NCBI RefSeq assembly: GCF_000350225.1
Contig: NW_005179034.1
Location: forward strand, 62,001-126,000
DNA from: Chondrus crispus
Lineage: Eukaryota > Rhodophyta > Florideophyceae > Gigartinales > Gigartinaceae
Direction of reading: 5' to 3'
Length of the DNA stretch: 64,000 nucleotides
Shown: one piece after another, positions 38,444 through 49,523 of the stretch
Layout of the letters: every line of letters starts with the position of its first letter
How positions within the stretch are numbered: the stretch's first letter is position 1
Made by a program: the position numbers and the translations under genes
Notes under the pieces: model-generated
The model's database searches: none
What the model saw: the letters and a program-made list of their open reading frames with translations, nothing else
Told to the model about the DNA's origin: nothing

Positions 38444-39814
38444 CTACACTACATTCGTGTACAAGAAGTACGCCCAGCTCTCGCTCGCTTCTTCGTTGCA
38501 GTATCCAGGCTTGGCCGTATTCCTTGTGATTCGTTTTGAAACTTTCTTGAGCCGGCAAACCGAACTCGCCCCTTCTTGCCTGCTGCCTGACCGCACCTGC
38601 ACCTCATTCCCACCATCCGCCACTTCTGCCTTAACAACCTGTCGAGCTGCTTCGCTCGTCACGCATTCGTACTTATCATCACAGGAGCGTGCCCTGCATG
38701 CCATCGTTTCGTAGTCAGTGATGTCATAGCACACCCCTTCGCGACCGGACGTTTGTACGCAAGCGCATTCTGCGGGCATGGAAGGCCCCGTCCCGGAGCT
38801 GTCAGACTGCCCAGAGAGAGAGAACGTACTGCCGCTCGACTTATTGTCAGCCCCGCCCCTCTTTCCTTCCTTGTCTTCATCTATGCGCGCTTTGCCGTTG
38901 CTATGCTTCCCATTCCTCTTGCGACCGTCATTCTCCTTTTCATCCTTGTACTTATCGTCCTCGTCTCGGTCCGCCTTTCGCCGCTTCCCCTTGTTCCGCT
39001 CGCTGCCCTTTTTCCCGTCACTATTACTTCTTCCGTTGTCCTCATCTCCGCCAGACATGCGGCGCTTGCCTCTGCCACGCTTTCTGCCCCTGTTACCCAT
39101 TCGCCTCCTTCCATCATCGTCGTCTCTGCCGAGCCTGCCACGGTGCTGCTTTCTGCCCCAGCGTCCCCTCCCGCCCCTGCTGCGTCCCCTCCCACCCTTG
39201 CGTCCCCTCCCGCCCCTGCGGTTCTTCTTTGCGTCGCTGTAACCGTCGTCGTCGTCTCCGCGAAATTTTCGGCGGTTCCTCTTATTCTGTCTTCCGCCCC
39301 TGTTGCCTCTACCGAACCTTTTTCCGTCGTCCTCGTCTTTTCCATACCTGTGGCGATTGCCATATTTGCCCCCCTGGCTCCTTTCATCTTCGGCGCCCCT
39401 GCGGGGCGTGCCACGACTGCGCTTATTACGGTTGCTATCTCTCCCCGGCTTGCGACGGATGCGCTTTCCGCCATTGCTTCCTCCGCGTGATTCGCGATTA
39501 TTCTTGCCATTCACATGCCTATCCATGCGACCTCCAGAGGCATCCGAGCGAAGGGCTCTGGAGAGAAAGCCAATGAAGTAGTTCTTTTGACCTTGTGACC
39601 GGCTTATACCACGATCATGGATCGAATTCACACGAGTACCATCCCGATGATCGATATCATTGGAAATGACGTTCGTACGATGGATGTCATGTTGTGGAAG
39701 TCGTCTCGTCTGGACGTGGGTGGACCCGTCATTGCCGTTGGTGGTGAGTAAGGCGGCCGCGTAGGCTCCTGCGAGGATACAGCAAAAAGCGAGGCAGCGC
39801 GAGAGCCTCATCAT
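38444..39814 (-). CDS. Secreted, extremely basic low-complexity protein with Cys-rich tail
   Basis: This 456-residue protein begins with a clear signal peptide (about 1-20: two Met, Arg, then CLAFCCILAGAYAAAL). Residues about 95-315 are dominated by Arg, Lys, Gly, Asp and Asn, with repeated patterns such as RGGRGRKGGRGRSRGG alternating with DEDD clusters. The tail (about 345-440) carries about eight cysteines (CACVQTSGREGVCYD, CRARSCDDKYEC), implying a disulfide-bonded module. I do not recognise the family. A charged secreted polyampholyte could bind sulfated wall polysaccharides or mineral. This is inference. The gene is single-exon, and the ATG at 39814 is followed by a second ATG. Confidence 0.7.
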   Translation of the reverse strand: MMRLSRCLAFCCILAGAYAAALLTTNGNDGSTHVQTRRLPQHDIHRTNVISNDIDHRDGTRVNSIHDRGISRSQGQKNYFIGFLSRALRSDASGGRMDRHVNGKNNRESRGGSNGGKRIRRKPGRDSNRNKRSRGTPRRGAEDERSQGGKYGNRHRYGKDEDDGKRFGRGNRGGRQNKRNRRKFRGDDDDGYSDAKKNRRGGRGRKGGRGRSRGGRGRWGRKQHRGRLGRDDDDGRRRMGNRGRKRGRGKRRMSGGDEDNGRSNSDGKKGSERNKGKRRKADRDEDDKYKDEKENDGRKRNGKHSNGKARIDEDKEGKRGGADNKSSGSTFSLSGQSDSSGTGPSMPAECACVQTSGREGVCYDITDYETMACRARSCDDKYECVTSEAARQVVKAEVADGGNEVQVRSGSRQEGASSVCRLKKVSKRITRNTAKPGYCNEEASESWAYFLYTNVV

Positions 39815-40857
39815 GGGAAAAGTCGTTGCCTGTAGCTGCAGAATTTGTGAAACCGCCTCGTCTGGATAGTAGACAAGACTGCTTGTGGGTAGGGAGGAAC
39901 AGGTAAATAGCCATGTCGAATCTCTGCAATCTAACGTTTTATAGGGCGCTGTGAGGAGGGTGTCGGGATCGAAGACGGTTCGAATAGTTTCTAAAATGTA
40001 GGGAGCGTGTGAGAGGGTTTAGGGAAAATGGAGAGGAGGAGAGAGAATGAGATTTTTGGGTTGAGCTGTGCAGGGATTGTTCATGTTTTGGCTGAGGTCG
40101 TGGTTCCGTCAGAAGTCCAGTTGTTCCGTGTTCCAAAAAGATGGTCTTGCTTCAAATCTGCCTGGGCACCATCATGAAACGTGCGACATGAAGTGGCGTG
40201 GATGCCGAAGAGGAAAGTCTTTTCATATCTCATCACTGGGGGAATGGTTTTTGCGGCAAGGAAGCAGAGGAGATTCGTTTCATTAGAGCCAATTCGAGAC
40301 CTTCGTGATGAAATCAATGCCGATACTGGAACTACAAAACCCGACTGTTAGACATGCAATTGTTGGTCGACTAAAGCAGTATGATTCTGGTGATGATACA
40401 AAGATGACACGAGGAAGATGTGAAGAAACACGAAACGCGGTATGATAGACAATGGAGAAGGTGAGCGAACGGCGTTACGTCATTTCATGCACAGCTAAGG
40501 TCATCCGTGAAGGTGTTAAGCTCTACCTGCTACGTACGTTACTGTAAGCCGATGTGCTTTGATCGCGAATATAGCAGTGATCCCGCTCGCTTGACTGGTG
40601 TCCGTAGACACAGTCTAACCAGACGTTCTCCGAGAAATAGGAAGCGGCAAATTGGTGCGTTCTGTGTGTGGGTAAGTCTAGTGCTGAATAGGAGGATCAA
40701 AAACCGACTTGATCCGAAGAATAGAAACATTTCGCCTGTGCAGTAAGCTGGTTGACGGGAATGCAATTGAGGCTTTAGTTTAATGCGTTTCAACTACGGA
40801 GAGCCACAAGGAAGGTCGTTGGCAGAGCGAGGCTTGAAAGAAATGCTTGCGTACCTA
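39815..40857. other. Intergenic stretch, ends at pogo insertion site
   Basis: No gene is firmly supported. The last about 80 bases (from 40779) are open in the frame that continues beyond the pogo element; see the feature at 43588. Confidence 0.5.
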
Positions 40858-43586
40858 CAGAGATAAACATCGATACAGTGACCCCCAAAGGTGGCGACCC
40901 GAAATAGGCATAAGGGTCACTGTACCGGAGGGGGTCACTGTAGTGGAGCAGGGTGCAGACGGCGCACAGACCCCAAAACAAAGGGGTGAAGTCCATCTTA
41001 CAGGCCTGACAACATAAATGGCGAATAAAAATGGGGCTCGCAAACATAAAATGCCACGTTAAGCTGGCGCGAAAAGAAATCATTGCAAAAATAAGTGAAA
41101 AATAAGCAAACAGGGACACAAAGCACCCTTGAAATCAACCTTCACTCCTAGCTTCAAGCCCATCCAGGAGCAAAACCGCATTCTCGGTACTGTGAAGGCC
41201 ACTGACGAAACCTCTGAATCAGGGCTGACAAAAGCAGCGAGTACGATTTATTCTCACCACGTGTAAACACACAACTCTACAGTACAAGATACACGTGCAT
41301 GAACGTTACAATAGGATCATCGCAACAGAGTCTGCAGCGAAAACACGAAGGCATCTTACGCAATCACGTTCCGAGATGTCGTCTTCGACCAAACGTTCCC
41401 AACCTACCCTTGAAACAAAGCAGCAAGTTTTGCGGCTACTTGGAGCCAAACCAGATGGATCTTTCGGCTCTTCTATCATTAATGAGTCTACAAGTTGCGC
41501 ATGGACTGCAACTGCTTTGGCAAAAGAGTATCGCGTCTCGAAAGCTGCAATATTTAGCTGGAAAAAGCAATCGGCAAAGATAATGGGACAGGAGCTGCGT
41601 ACTCGTAAGTCCCGTAAGCTTTCGAGGATGAGAGAGGGGACATTTCCGGTTGTGGAAGCAGCTGTTTCAACCTATATGCGACAAAGAATGGTATACATGA
41701 AGGGAGAGTCTCTCTTTCGCGCCGATGTTGTAGCTAGAACGGCGAGAGACATTGCACAAAAACTGCTTGAACGCCACGAACTAGTATTGGAAGGCGAGAA
41801 GTTACCGGATGAAGAAATTGCTGTTTTAAAGGAGAAGGTTTCGGCTTTAAAAGGTTTTAAAGCAACCTCAATGTGGGTTGCTAACTTTATGCGACGTAAC
41901 AACATGCATAGTTGCAAAGGTACTGGACAAGCTGGACACTTTGACTCACAGACTGTTTACATGGCTCGTCGTGCAATCCAAAAATCTGTGTGCACAATAC
42001 CCATTGGTTGCATTTCAAACACGGACGAAGTTGCTGTGCTGTACCGGTCGTTTCCAAGCCGTGCCATTCGAAACGTGGATGAACCAGCGACGTACACACG
42101 CATCAAAGATCGCCTCACAGCTGTGTTGACTGTTTTCGCGGATGGTCGGAAGGCGCCGCTAACAATTATTTGGAAGTCTAAAAGGCCTAAAAGCTTTCCG
42201 CGCCACTTCGATGCAGCTAAAGACTTAGGCGTATTCTACAAGTCACAAAAGAATGCTTGGAATACTCAACCGCTTTGGACTTCTATTGTTGCAGGATTGA
42301 ACAAGGCTACGCGTATCAAAAGCAGAAATGTTGTCAGTATTGTAGATAATTGCTCGGCACATGCTATTGACTACAGTCCGTATGAAAACTGGTCAACTGT
42401 TTTTCTTCCTCCTAACATGACCTCCGTTTTGCAGCCTGTTGATGCTGCAATTGGTCGATCGTTTAAGTGCGCTTTTAGACGTTTGCTTGTTGATCACATA
42501 CTTACGTATGTGGACAAACAAATGGCTTTACCAGAAGGAGAGCGCTCAACGTTTAAACTGACACAAGCAGTTACAACGTATGATGCTTTGGTTATGATGA
42601 AGAAGGCATGGGATATGGTCCCTATCAGTTTTATTCTAAATGGGTGGTTGGTGACCGGTATTATCGCACTGTACCAACGCGAAGAGATGTTGCAGAGAAG
42701 GGCGGATGCTGGAAATCGCGCTGAGCCCGCAATGAAATCGATTTGCTCTTCTGCTACATCCACAGAGTCTGCGATAAATGCGTCGGATGCCCTGCACGCA
42801 AGATTGAAAGGAGAGGAGTGGCTTAAAGATGAAGGTATCAATACAGAAAATGATACATCTATATTGGATGAGTCTATTCAAGATTGCGATTGGACAAGAA
42901 GCAACATAGATTTATTTACAAACGACTGGGAAGCACTGGCGCGGTTAAACGTGGTGGACAACTTCAGTGACGCGGACTTGCAGGAGTTTTCTACGATGGA
43001 AGAAGGCCTGGATACTTGCCTACAAGTTTCAGGTGGCAATGCCATTGAGGCAGCTGTTTCAACTGCTATTGAGGAAGTAAGGGATGCTGCAACAGAGTCT
43101 GATGCAGACCCAGAGGCAGATTCGCAAAGAGAGGAAGAGGGCGTTGAGCAGCAAAAGCCCTCTATTACTCGTTTGCAGGCAGCAGCAGTGGCATTGAGGA
43201 AGGAGGCCACTCTATTTTTTCAAAGTGAGCATCCTTTGTCAAAGGACATTAGGGATGATTTGGTCGAAATTTTGGACATTGAGATAGAGAATATTGCCGG
43301 CTACCGCAAGCGCTCTGGTCGTCAGTCAACCCTAGATTCATTTTTTCAGAGTTCCTCTTGAGTGACCCGTTAAACTTTTAATAAAAATATACCTTTTTTT
43401 CAGTGACCCTCTAAATTTTCGGGTCACTGTACAGGTAAGGTCACTATAGTGAGGGGGTCACTGTAAAAAGCAAAAGTGGGCCTTACGGCCACTCAGCGCA
43501 ATGGTGGCAAGAATTTTTTTTCTAACGGTCACTATACCGAGGGGGGTCACTGTGACAAGGGGTCACTCTATCGATGTTTATCTCTG
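40858..43586. mobile_element. Pogo/Tigger-type DNA transposon, looks whole
   Basis: This 2729-bp element has 28-bp terminal inverted repeats matching at 27 positions (cagagataaacatcgatac/g then agtgacccc). It is bounded on both sides by TA (40856-40857 and 43587-43588), the Tc1/mariner-pogo target duplication. The word ggtcactgta or close variants recurs several times at each end (about 40915-40945 and 43405-43570) as subterminal iterons. One intact transposase gene fills the centre. Confidence 0.92.
41376..43361 (+). CDS. Pogo/Tigger (jerky/CENP-B-like) DDE transposase
   Basis: The frame is 661 residues from ATG 41376; the open frame runs further upstream only through a GTG. An N-terminal psq-type helix-turn-helix (about 10-70, WTATALAKEYRVSKAAIFSWKK) is followed by a CENP-B-type second DNA-binding half. 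The DDE_1 catalytic core then shows SNTDEVAVLYRSF (Asp about 215), VSIVDNCSAH (Asp about 323) and LPPNMTSVLQPVDAAIG (Asp about 355), the DDD form usual for pogo. The C-terminal about 200 residues are acidic and end in a Gln/Ser/Phe tail. The gene is intact with conserved catalytic residues inside matched ends, so the element may be able to move. Confidence 0.92.
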   Translation: MSSSTKRSQPTLETKQQVLRLLGAKPDGSFGSSIINESTSCAWTATALAKEYRVSKAAIFSWKKQSAKIMGQELRTRKSRKLSRMREGTFPVVEAAVSTYMRQRMVYMKGESLFRADVVARTARDIAQKLLERHELVLEGEKLPDEEIAVLKEKVSALKGFKATSMWVANFMRRNNMHSCKGTGQAGHFDSQTVYMARRAIQKSVCTIPIGCISNTDEVAVLYRSFPSRAIRNVDEPATYTRIKDRLTAVLTVFADGRKAPLTIIWKSKRPKSFPRHFDAAKDLGVFYKSQKNAWNTQPLWTSIVAGLNKATRIKSRNVVSIVDNCSAHAIDYSPYENWSTVFLPPNMTSVLQPVDAAIGRSFKCAFRRLLVDHILTYVDKQMALPEGERSTFKLTQAVTTYDALVMMKKAWDMVPISFILNGWLVTGIIALYQREEMLQRRADAGNRAEPAMKSICSSATSTESAINASDALHARLKGEEWLKDEGINTENDTSILDESIQDCDWTRSNIDLFTNDWEALARLNVVDNFSDADLQEFSTMEEGLDTCLQVSGGNAIEAAVSTAIEEVRDAATESDADPEADSQREEEGVEQQKPSITRLQAAAVALRKEATLFFQSEHPLSKDIRDDLVEILDIEIENIAGYRKRSGRQSTLDSFFQSSS

Positions 43587-43587
43587 T

Positions 43588-43839
43588 AACGTCTATCCAA
43601 CCGGAGCTTGTTCTTGTGGTACAAAGAACGATGACTCTGTTTTACTGAGGCTAGCGGACGAAACTCTTACTAAGAGGAGGCGGTGCAGGCAAGGGGGCGC
43701 TGTCTGTCGAGGTGACACCTGTGGTGCGTGTATGCATATCACAGGTGTGTTTGCTGTACATGAGAATCATGACAGGAATCATGATAGGGTGGAGGCACTG
43801 CGACCACAGAGCGACAGAAACAGGACAAGGGAATCATGA
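43588..43839 (+). pseudogene. Open frame split by the pogo insertion
   Basis: Without the pogo element and one TA, the 78 bases at 40779-40856 (no stop) read in phase into 43588-43839. This gives about 110 open codons ending at TGA. The right part is Cys/Arg/His-rich (YPTGACSCGTKNDDS, CRGDTCGACMH). No ATG is seen at the left, so this would be an internal or last exon. A chance open frame is possible. Confidence 0.3.
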
Positions 43840-44979
43840 CACTCTACCCGTTGCTATGTGGTCGCTGTCCAACTTTGTGTGCGGGTGGATTGGGGGTGTG
43901 GCGATGATGTTGAGTTTTCGCCGAGAGTTCGCGGAAGGGATCAGTCCTAAGGGGTTTCGTCAGGATGTCCGCGAGCACGTCCGCGCTAGGGACGTGGGAC
44001 AGTTTGATGTGTTCTTTGCGCGCGTGGGACGACAGGAAGTGGTGTCGCAGGTCGATGTACTTTCGCCGCTTGGTGGGAACGGTGTTGTGGGCGACGCAGA
44101 TGGCCGGCTAGTTGTCCATGAAAAAGGGGTTTGGGATGGGGCCGAGCATGCGCATATCGCGGAGGATCCTGCGTAGCCATGCGGTTTGCTGGACAGCTGC
44201 TGTGGCGGCCATGTACTCAGCTTCGCATGTGGAGAGGGACATTGCCCAAGATTTATTTTCCGTTTATGACGCCCGCGGCGTGGTCAGCATCTGGATATGT
44301 GTTAAGGAGAGATACGTGGTAGATAGGCTTTGGTGTGGGTATGCTGGGACGCAGCTTGTGGTGGGCTGCAGTTAAAAGGAACCCGTGGTTGAGGGTGTGA
44401 CACAGGTATCGGAAGACACGCTTGAAGGTGTTCCAATGTCGTTTCGTGGGGTTTTGGAGGTGAACGACAGGCAGTTCGCGACAAATTATATGTCAGATCA
44501 TGTCGAATCTGCGATGTACAACAGGTGTCCGAGAATCTGTTTGTACTCTTTCGCTTGTGAGGATAACCGTTCGTCCTCGGGTTAGGCCGGGAAGGCGGAG
44601 CTTGTCTTCGTGCGGAGTGGGCTTGCTGGTGATGATGTGCATCTCCGCTTTGCGAATTATGTTCGTCGCAGCCGTGAATTGCGATATGTGGAGGGCTCCA
44701 TCTTGGTCCCTGTGGGATAACTCCCCTCGTCTCTGGGTTGCGGGAGAGTCGGAGGTTTCGCCGAGTGAGTACGCGACGCGGGAAACGGCGCGCGAATTAA
44801 CGGATACAGACGAGTTTACGAAAAAGGAGTGGCACACGTGGCCGGTTACGCACCGTCGCTTCGCGGTTCGTATACGGAGGCGACAGGTAATGAGTTTGAA
44901 GCCAGCCCAAACTACCTAACCAAACGGTCGTAGATAGTCTCGAAAGGGACGAAGGCGAGCTTGCCCCAGTTTACTGTTG

Positions 44980-45970
44980 GGGACGGGTGTCAGGTCTTAA
45001 CCCTTCGTATGGACGCCTCGTACACCTGTCCCAGTACAGTACCTGCCGCCAAGTGAGTGCCGGGTACTGAATGTAGTACAATTCCGTACCACAACCCGCC
45101 GGGGAGATGATAACCGCGCGGGAGGGCGGGTGCTAATGTAGCGAGCGGGCGCGCACGCGCCCGGCGACGTGTACAATAGAACCCCAAGCGTCCGACGTGG
45201 GACAGCGGGTAGCAGCGGGCGTGGCTACGGGTAACACGTGGCACAACCGTCGGCCGGGATGGTGGCCACGGGCACACGTGTATAATTCGTACGGTGGCTA
45301 ACTAGTAAGTAGTAGTTAATGGCACAAATTAAGTAATTGTGTACAGTAGCTGGTACACAGTAAGTGGCAGCTACTGTAGAGGGACAGGTGTCCTGGCGTC
45401 CCACTTAGGGGTTAAGACCGGGGACACCTGCCCGTCCCAGTAAAGAGGAGGCAGACTCGCCTCCCTTCCCTTTACGGCTAAGTGCTAACACCGTTCTGGT
45501 TTTCCTTTTAGTCTCAGGCTTCTAACCCGTGACCGGCCGTCCGGATCTAACACCACCGTCCGGCTGCGCGTCACTGGCCACGTGAGCCTTCCCTCTTTTC
45601 GAGTCCTTCCGTACGGTTTGCGTTCGCGCGTGGGTAACCCAGCGGCGCGCGCTCCCTTACCTCTAACCCCCCTCGTTTCCGAGTGGTCTGGACGAGGGTA
45701 GTTATACCACACTGAACACAATTAAAATACTAGCGCCTCAATTACTAACTACCGTACGCAGACTGCCACTACACGTGGGCGCTACTGTACACGCGTAATA
45801 GCTACGAAGTACCGCGCGGACGACACGTCTGCTACTGTACACGCACACCACGTCACGACCGATAGGCACGCGCGCGCGCTCCCCACACGTGGGCGTCTCG
45901 CCCACGTGTATACCGTACACAGCCGCCAGATTAGTAACCTCCGCACGCGCCTGTCGTTATACTGCAGGCC
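44980..45970. mobile_element. About 1-kb insertion inside the copia fossil, family uncertain
   Basis: The segment is flanked by ctgttg on both sides (44974-44979 and 45971-45976), and the copia reverse transcriptase reading continues across it. It is non-coding and rich in acacgtg words. gggacgggtgtcaggtctta near its left end recurs inverted near 45410-45438. It could be a solo LTR or a non-autonomous DNA element. Confidence 0.55.
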
Positions 45971-47387
45971 CTGTTGAGTGTCCATCCTAGCAGTGTTCGC
46001 GGTTCGCAGAGGCGGTTGATGGTATACGTCGTGGAGAGGATGTTTGCAAACTCGTCAAGGAGCGCAGCGGAGTTTACTGCTATTGTGAAGTCATCCATGC
46101 TGATTGCCGCAGAAGTCTCTGTGGTGGGTGTAACTTTGTGGAACATGCATGTGTCGGCTTCAGAATGATGGAATCCGTGACGAAGGAGGAGGAAAATACC
46201 GCGGTCGGGTATCTTTAGCCAGCCTGCGGTGTGCTATAGATGTTTTTGAGGAGCTTTCTTCCTTAGCATGCGTGTTTGTACGTGCCGTCAAAACGGGGGT
46301 TTTGATGGACGTACACAGGCTGCTGGCCACTGTAGTCGAGTTTCTCTTACTGATATGCTGCTTCTATATCGATGTGTTCGATATGCAAGTTGTGGGAAGC
46401 TGTTATGGCGAATAAAAGGCGCACGGAAGATTTGTCTGCCATGTATGTAGTGGTGTGGTCCGGAGTGCAATGGGCGTGCGATATCATGGTGTCGCCCCGG
46501 TCTGCGCATCGCGCTTTGCGTTTCAAAACGTGTCTGTTTTCGTGGCACTTGTAGAAATATCCCATACTGAGATGGATGATGCGGGTATTGCGTGGAAGGA
46601 GCTTGTCGGGGGTCGACAGTATGACCTGCTTGGTGTCCAGGGCATCGAGTTCTTTGTCATGGGCAGATGCCCAGAGTTGGGCATCTGGGTGCTTGTGGCT
46701 TGCCTGGGGTTGAGGAGTGCGGGGTGGACATAGAAATTGACTAGGGTGTCTTGTGTGGGGTGTATGTCTTGAACGCGGCTGCGGAGGTGGCGGTTGGATT
46801 CTGGTTGGCGAAATGGGGGTGGAAGTCGATGGTGCGTACGAGGTGTGTTTTGGAGGTTGTGACATCCATGGCTGTGAGATGATTGTCGTCGTATGAGATC
46901 AGATATCGGACTGTGCGTGCACGGGATTGTAGTTTAGGGATTTCAGCACGTTTTCGGGGTTCGGGGTTTGTCCCTAGTTGACCAGTTATGTGGAATCGGG
47001 GGATGGTGAGGATGGCGTTGTGCCATTCCGGGGCTGGGAGTGCGTGTGTTCCGTGATGCATGGTGTGGTTGTATTTGAATGTGGCATCACGGACGGCCTC
47101 CTCCCAGTAGTGGAGGTTGAGGGCACTGTGGTGTAGTGCTGCACTGGGGGCGTTGAGGAGCGTGCTGTTGATGTGTTCAGGTAAGATATTTTCTTTGGGG
47201 GGTGTAAGGGATAGGGCTTGAGTGCGTGGTCTTTTGTCTTTGGTATGTATGTACGGCTGTCGCAGATAGATACTCCAGGCCATTGTCGATTGTGCGAATG
47301 ACTTGTGGTGTGTGTCTTGGGTTGTCTTTGAAGGCTCTGAGAATGTAGTCAATCGTTATAGCGTGTGGACTCTTGTGGTCCTGGTGT

Positions 47388-48041
47388 TGTCGTGCACTGC
47401 GGCCGAGTGTAGCGAGCCGTAGGTAGAGCGACGCGCGTTCGTACGCGTAAGGGATTTCGGGAGACCACCCGAAGATGACCGGCACCGGGTCCAGGCGCGG
47501 CGTGCGCGGAGAGAGAAGAGAGTAGTCAGCGATAGAATGGAGAATTAAAAGTAAAAACAACGGACAAAGAAGAAGGACAACCCGGTAGCTAACGTAGCTC
47601 TCACGCGGGGGTAGCAGCACGCTGGGAAGAGACGGGGATTCTAAGAGTGTAGATGGCTCGGGCGGTATGGGCTTGCCTGTACCGAGTCGAGGCTACTTTC
47701 TAGCATCCAGAAACCAAGGTAAAAGACACGAGGTAAAAGACCGGAGGCTTCGTGCCTCTTTACTTTAATTATCGGGTTGGCCATATAGTCCCCGTCGCCG
47801 TAGTGGTGAGAGCTAAATTATACTGCAAGTAAGAATAACTGGAATATAACGGGTGTGGCCCCAATGAGACCAGGTAGGGCCCATTGGCCCTAACGGGTGG
47901 GAGGGGTGGCACATGTCCACTGGTGAGGTCTGGCAGATAGACACGGAAGTCCACGTGTACCCGTGGCACATGTGGTGGCGGTGCGCGCGATTTTGACGGG
48001 ATAGAGACAGCTGTCCCCGGTATGCTGTACAGTGCAGTACA
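47388..48041 (-). mobile_element. Solo LTR with perfect 5-bp target duplication
   Basis: This 654-bp LTR begins TGTACTGCACTGTAC and ends GTGCACGACA when read on the minus strand. It is flanked by GGTGT on both sides (47383-47387 and 48042-48046). It is a clear relative of the LTR at 50686-51331. No internal sequence accompanies it, so it is a solo LTR left by LTR-LTR recombination, inserted into the integrase region of the copia fossil. Confidence 0.88.
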
Positions 48042-48757
48042 GGTGTCGAGTACTGTGAGGACGTACTTATTTCGTTGTCTTGACGGTAGGGAGATTGGGC
48101 TGCAGATGTCACTGCTCAGGGAGAATCCTGTGGGGTATTTGTGAGTGGTGAGCTTGTGGGAGCTACGTCGTTGTTTGGCATGTACACAGCGGGGGTAGGT
48201 ATTTTTGGGGCATGGCGTGCGAGTAAGAGTGGTATGTTGGGCGAGAGGCCCTTGCGTGCCATAGTTTGGATGGTGGCGGGTCGCACGTGGTTAAGGATCA
48301 TGTCCCAGTGGTGGAAGGCATGTTCCAGAGGGCTCTGCACGGGGTGAGGGTGGGTGGGAGGGTTTCTACATGCCTTTCATGGAGGCGGTGCGCTTGTTGA
48401 GGGACAGGAGCGAGGGTGCTGCCGGTATAGAGTGGGAGAGTGGGGGCAGCTGTGCTTGTGGGCCCCGTGCGTGTTGCCAGGATTGTTTTGAAGCTTTGTG
48501 CTTGTGCGCGTGGTTGTGCCGGTGCCTTGTGTGTGAGGAGGGCGATTCGGTAGTTTAAGGACGTAGAGTTCACTGTGAACGCATGCCATGGCAATTATAT
48601 CCGCCGGCACGTTTTGGTGATGAGTATTGCGGCGTTGCGGGGTCGGATGAGTACGGCCCCGTATATTCGGGCGATGTCGTGCAGGGAGAGGAGATTCTGG
48701 CGAATTGCGGGGTTCTCGATCGCGGGTAAAGTGAGCGTTCTATTCTTGTTGTTCTTG

Positions 48758-48815
48758 CCCGACATATTATGGCACCCGGCAGATCTTGATCTGCAGGGTG
48801 CCATAATATGTCGGG
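48758..48815. repeat. 58-nt near-perfect palindrome inside the copia fossil
   Basis: Outer arms cccgacatattatggcaccc and its complement enclose inner arms gcagatc/gatctgc around a 2-nt centre (tt). Only one non-paired position separates outer and inner arms. It lies in the protease region of the broken copia element. Confidence 0.9.
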
Positions 48816-49523
48816 GACGACATGGAAGATGTCGCGGTGTTAGTGATAATGGGTTTTGTGGGCGCATTTTGGGTGTGGCTTTGGTGATGTGCATGGGGCT
48901 GGCACCTGATTCGAGGATATAGTTCTTACCTTCGTGGTCATCCTGGAAGTCGGAGTGGAAGGCGTGCATCTTATCTGGTCAGTTTTCAGTACTGTTCGTA
49001 GAGGCGTGCTGTGCTTTGGTTGTCCAGAGTGGAGCTGCGCGTCTCTGGGGTATACTACCTGTGCGGGAGTGGTGTACCAATGTGGCGCTGCTGACCAGTG
49101 TAGGGGTGGATGAGTGGAGTACGGGGCATAGGGCGGCGTGGTGCGTGGGGATGGTGGGTTGTACCACGGTCCTCGGGGTTGCCCACGTCCTCTATTCCAG
49201 CCACGGGGTCGTGTGGGGGGGTTCGCGGTTCGCTTGCCGATGTGCGGCTGTGTGTAATCCTTCTGGGTTTGGTGTGGTGTTGGCCTGTCGTGTGGTGGTT
49301 CGAGCTTGGACTGCATTGAGCCGTTGTCATATTCCGAGATTGGTAGTAGGGACGGATGCCGTCTATGTCCAAGTATCGGGTAGGTGCTTGAAGGTGTGGT
49401 GGTGTTCAAGGCCGTTGATGATCGCGTCCACTGTGACGGTTTCGTCTGTGGATATGTGTGGTTATTTGGCGGTAGGCATGCGCATGCAGAGTGATCTGTG
49501 CTTGTTGATGAATTCATCTACCT

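Larger units (their letters stand above)
43850..49520 (-). mobile_element. Ty1/copia retrotransposon, broken and interrupted
   Basis: Fossil element read on the minus strand. From right to left I recognise part of gag (about 49.5-49.1 kb), an aspartic protease region (near 48.9 kb), the pre-integrase/integrase region (about 48.3-48.1 and 47.35-46.9 kb), reverse transcriptase (about 46.7-46.0 and 44.9-44.5 kb) and RNase H (about 44.2-43.9 kb). Two later insertions split it: a solo LTR at 47388-48041 and an about 1-kb segment at 44980-45970. Many breaks (ten or more) indicate an old copy. Its own LTRs were not found. Confidence 0.8.
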
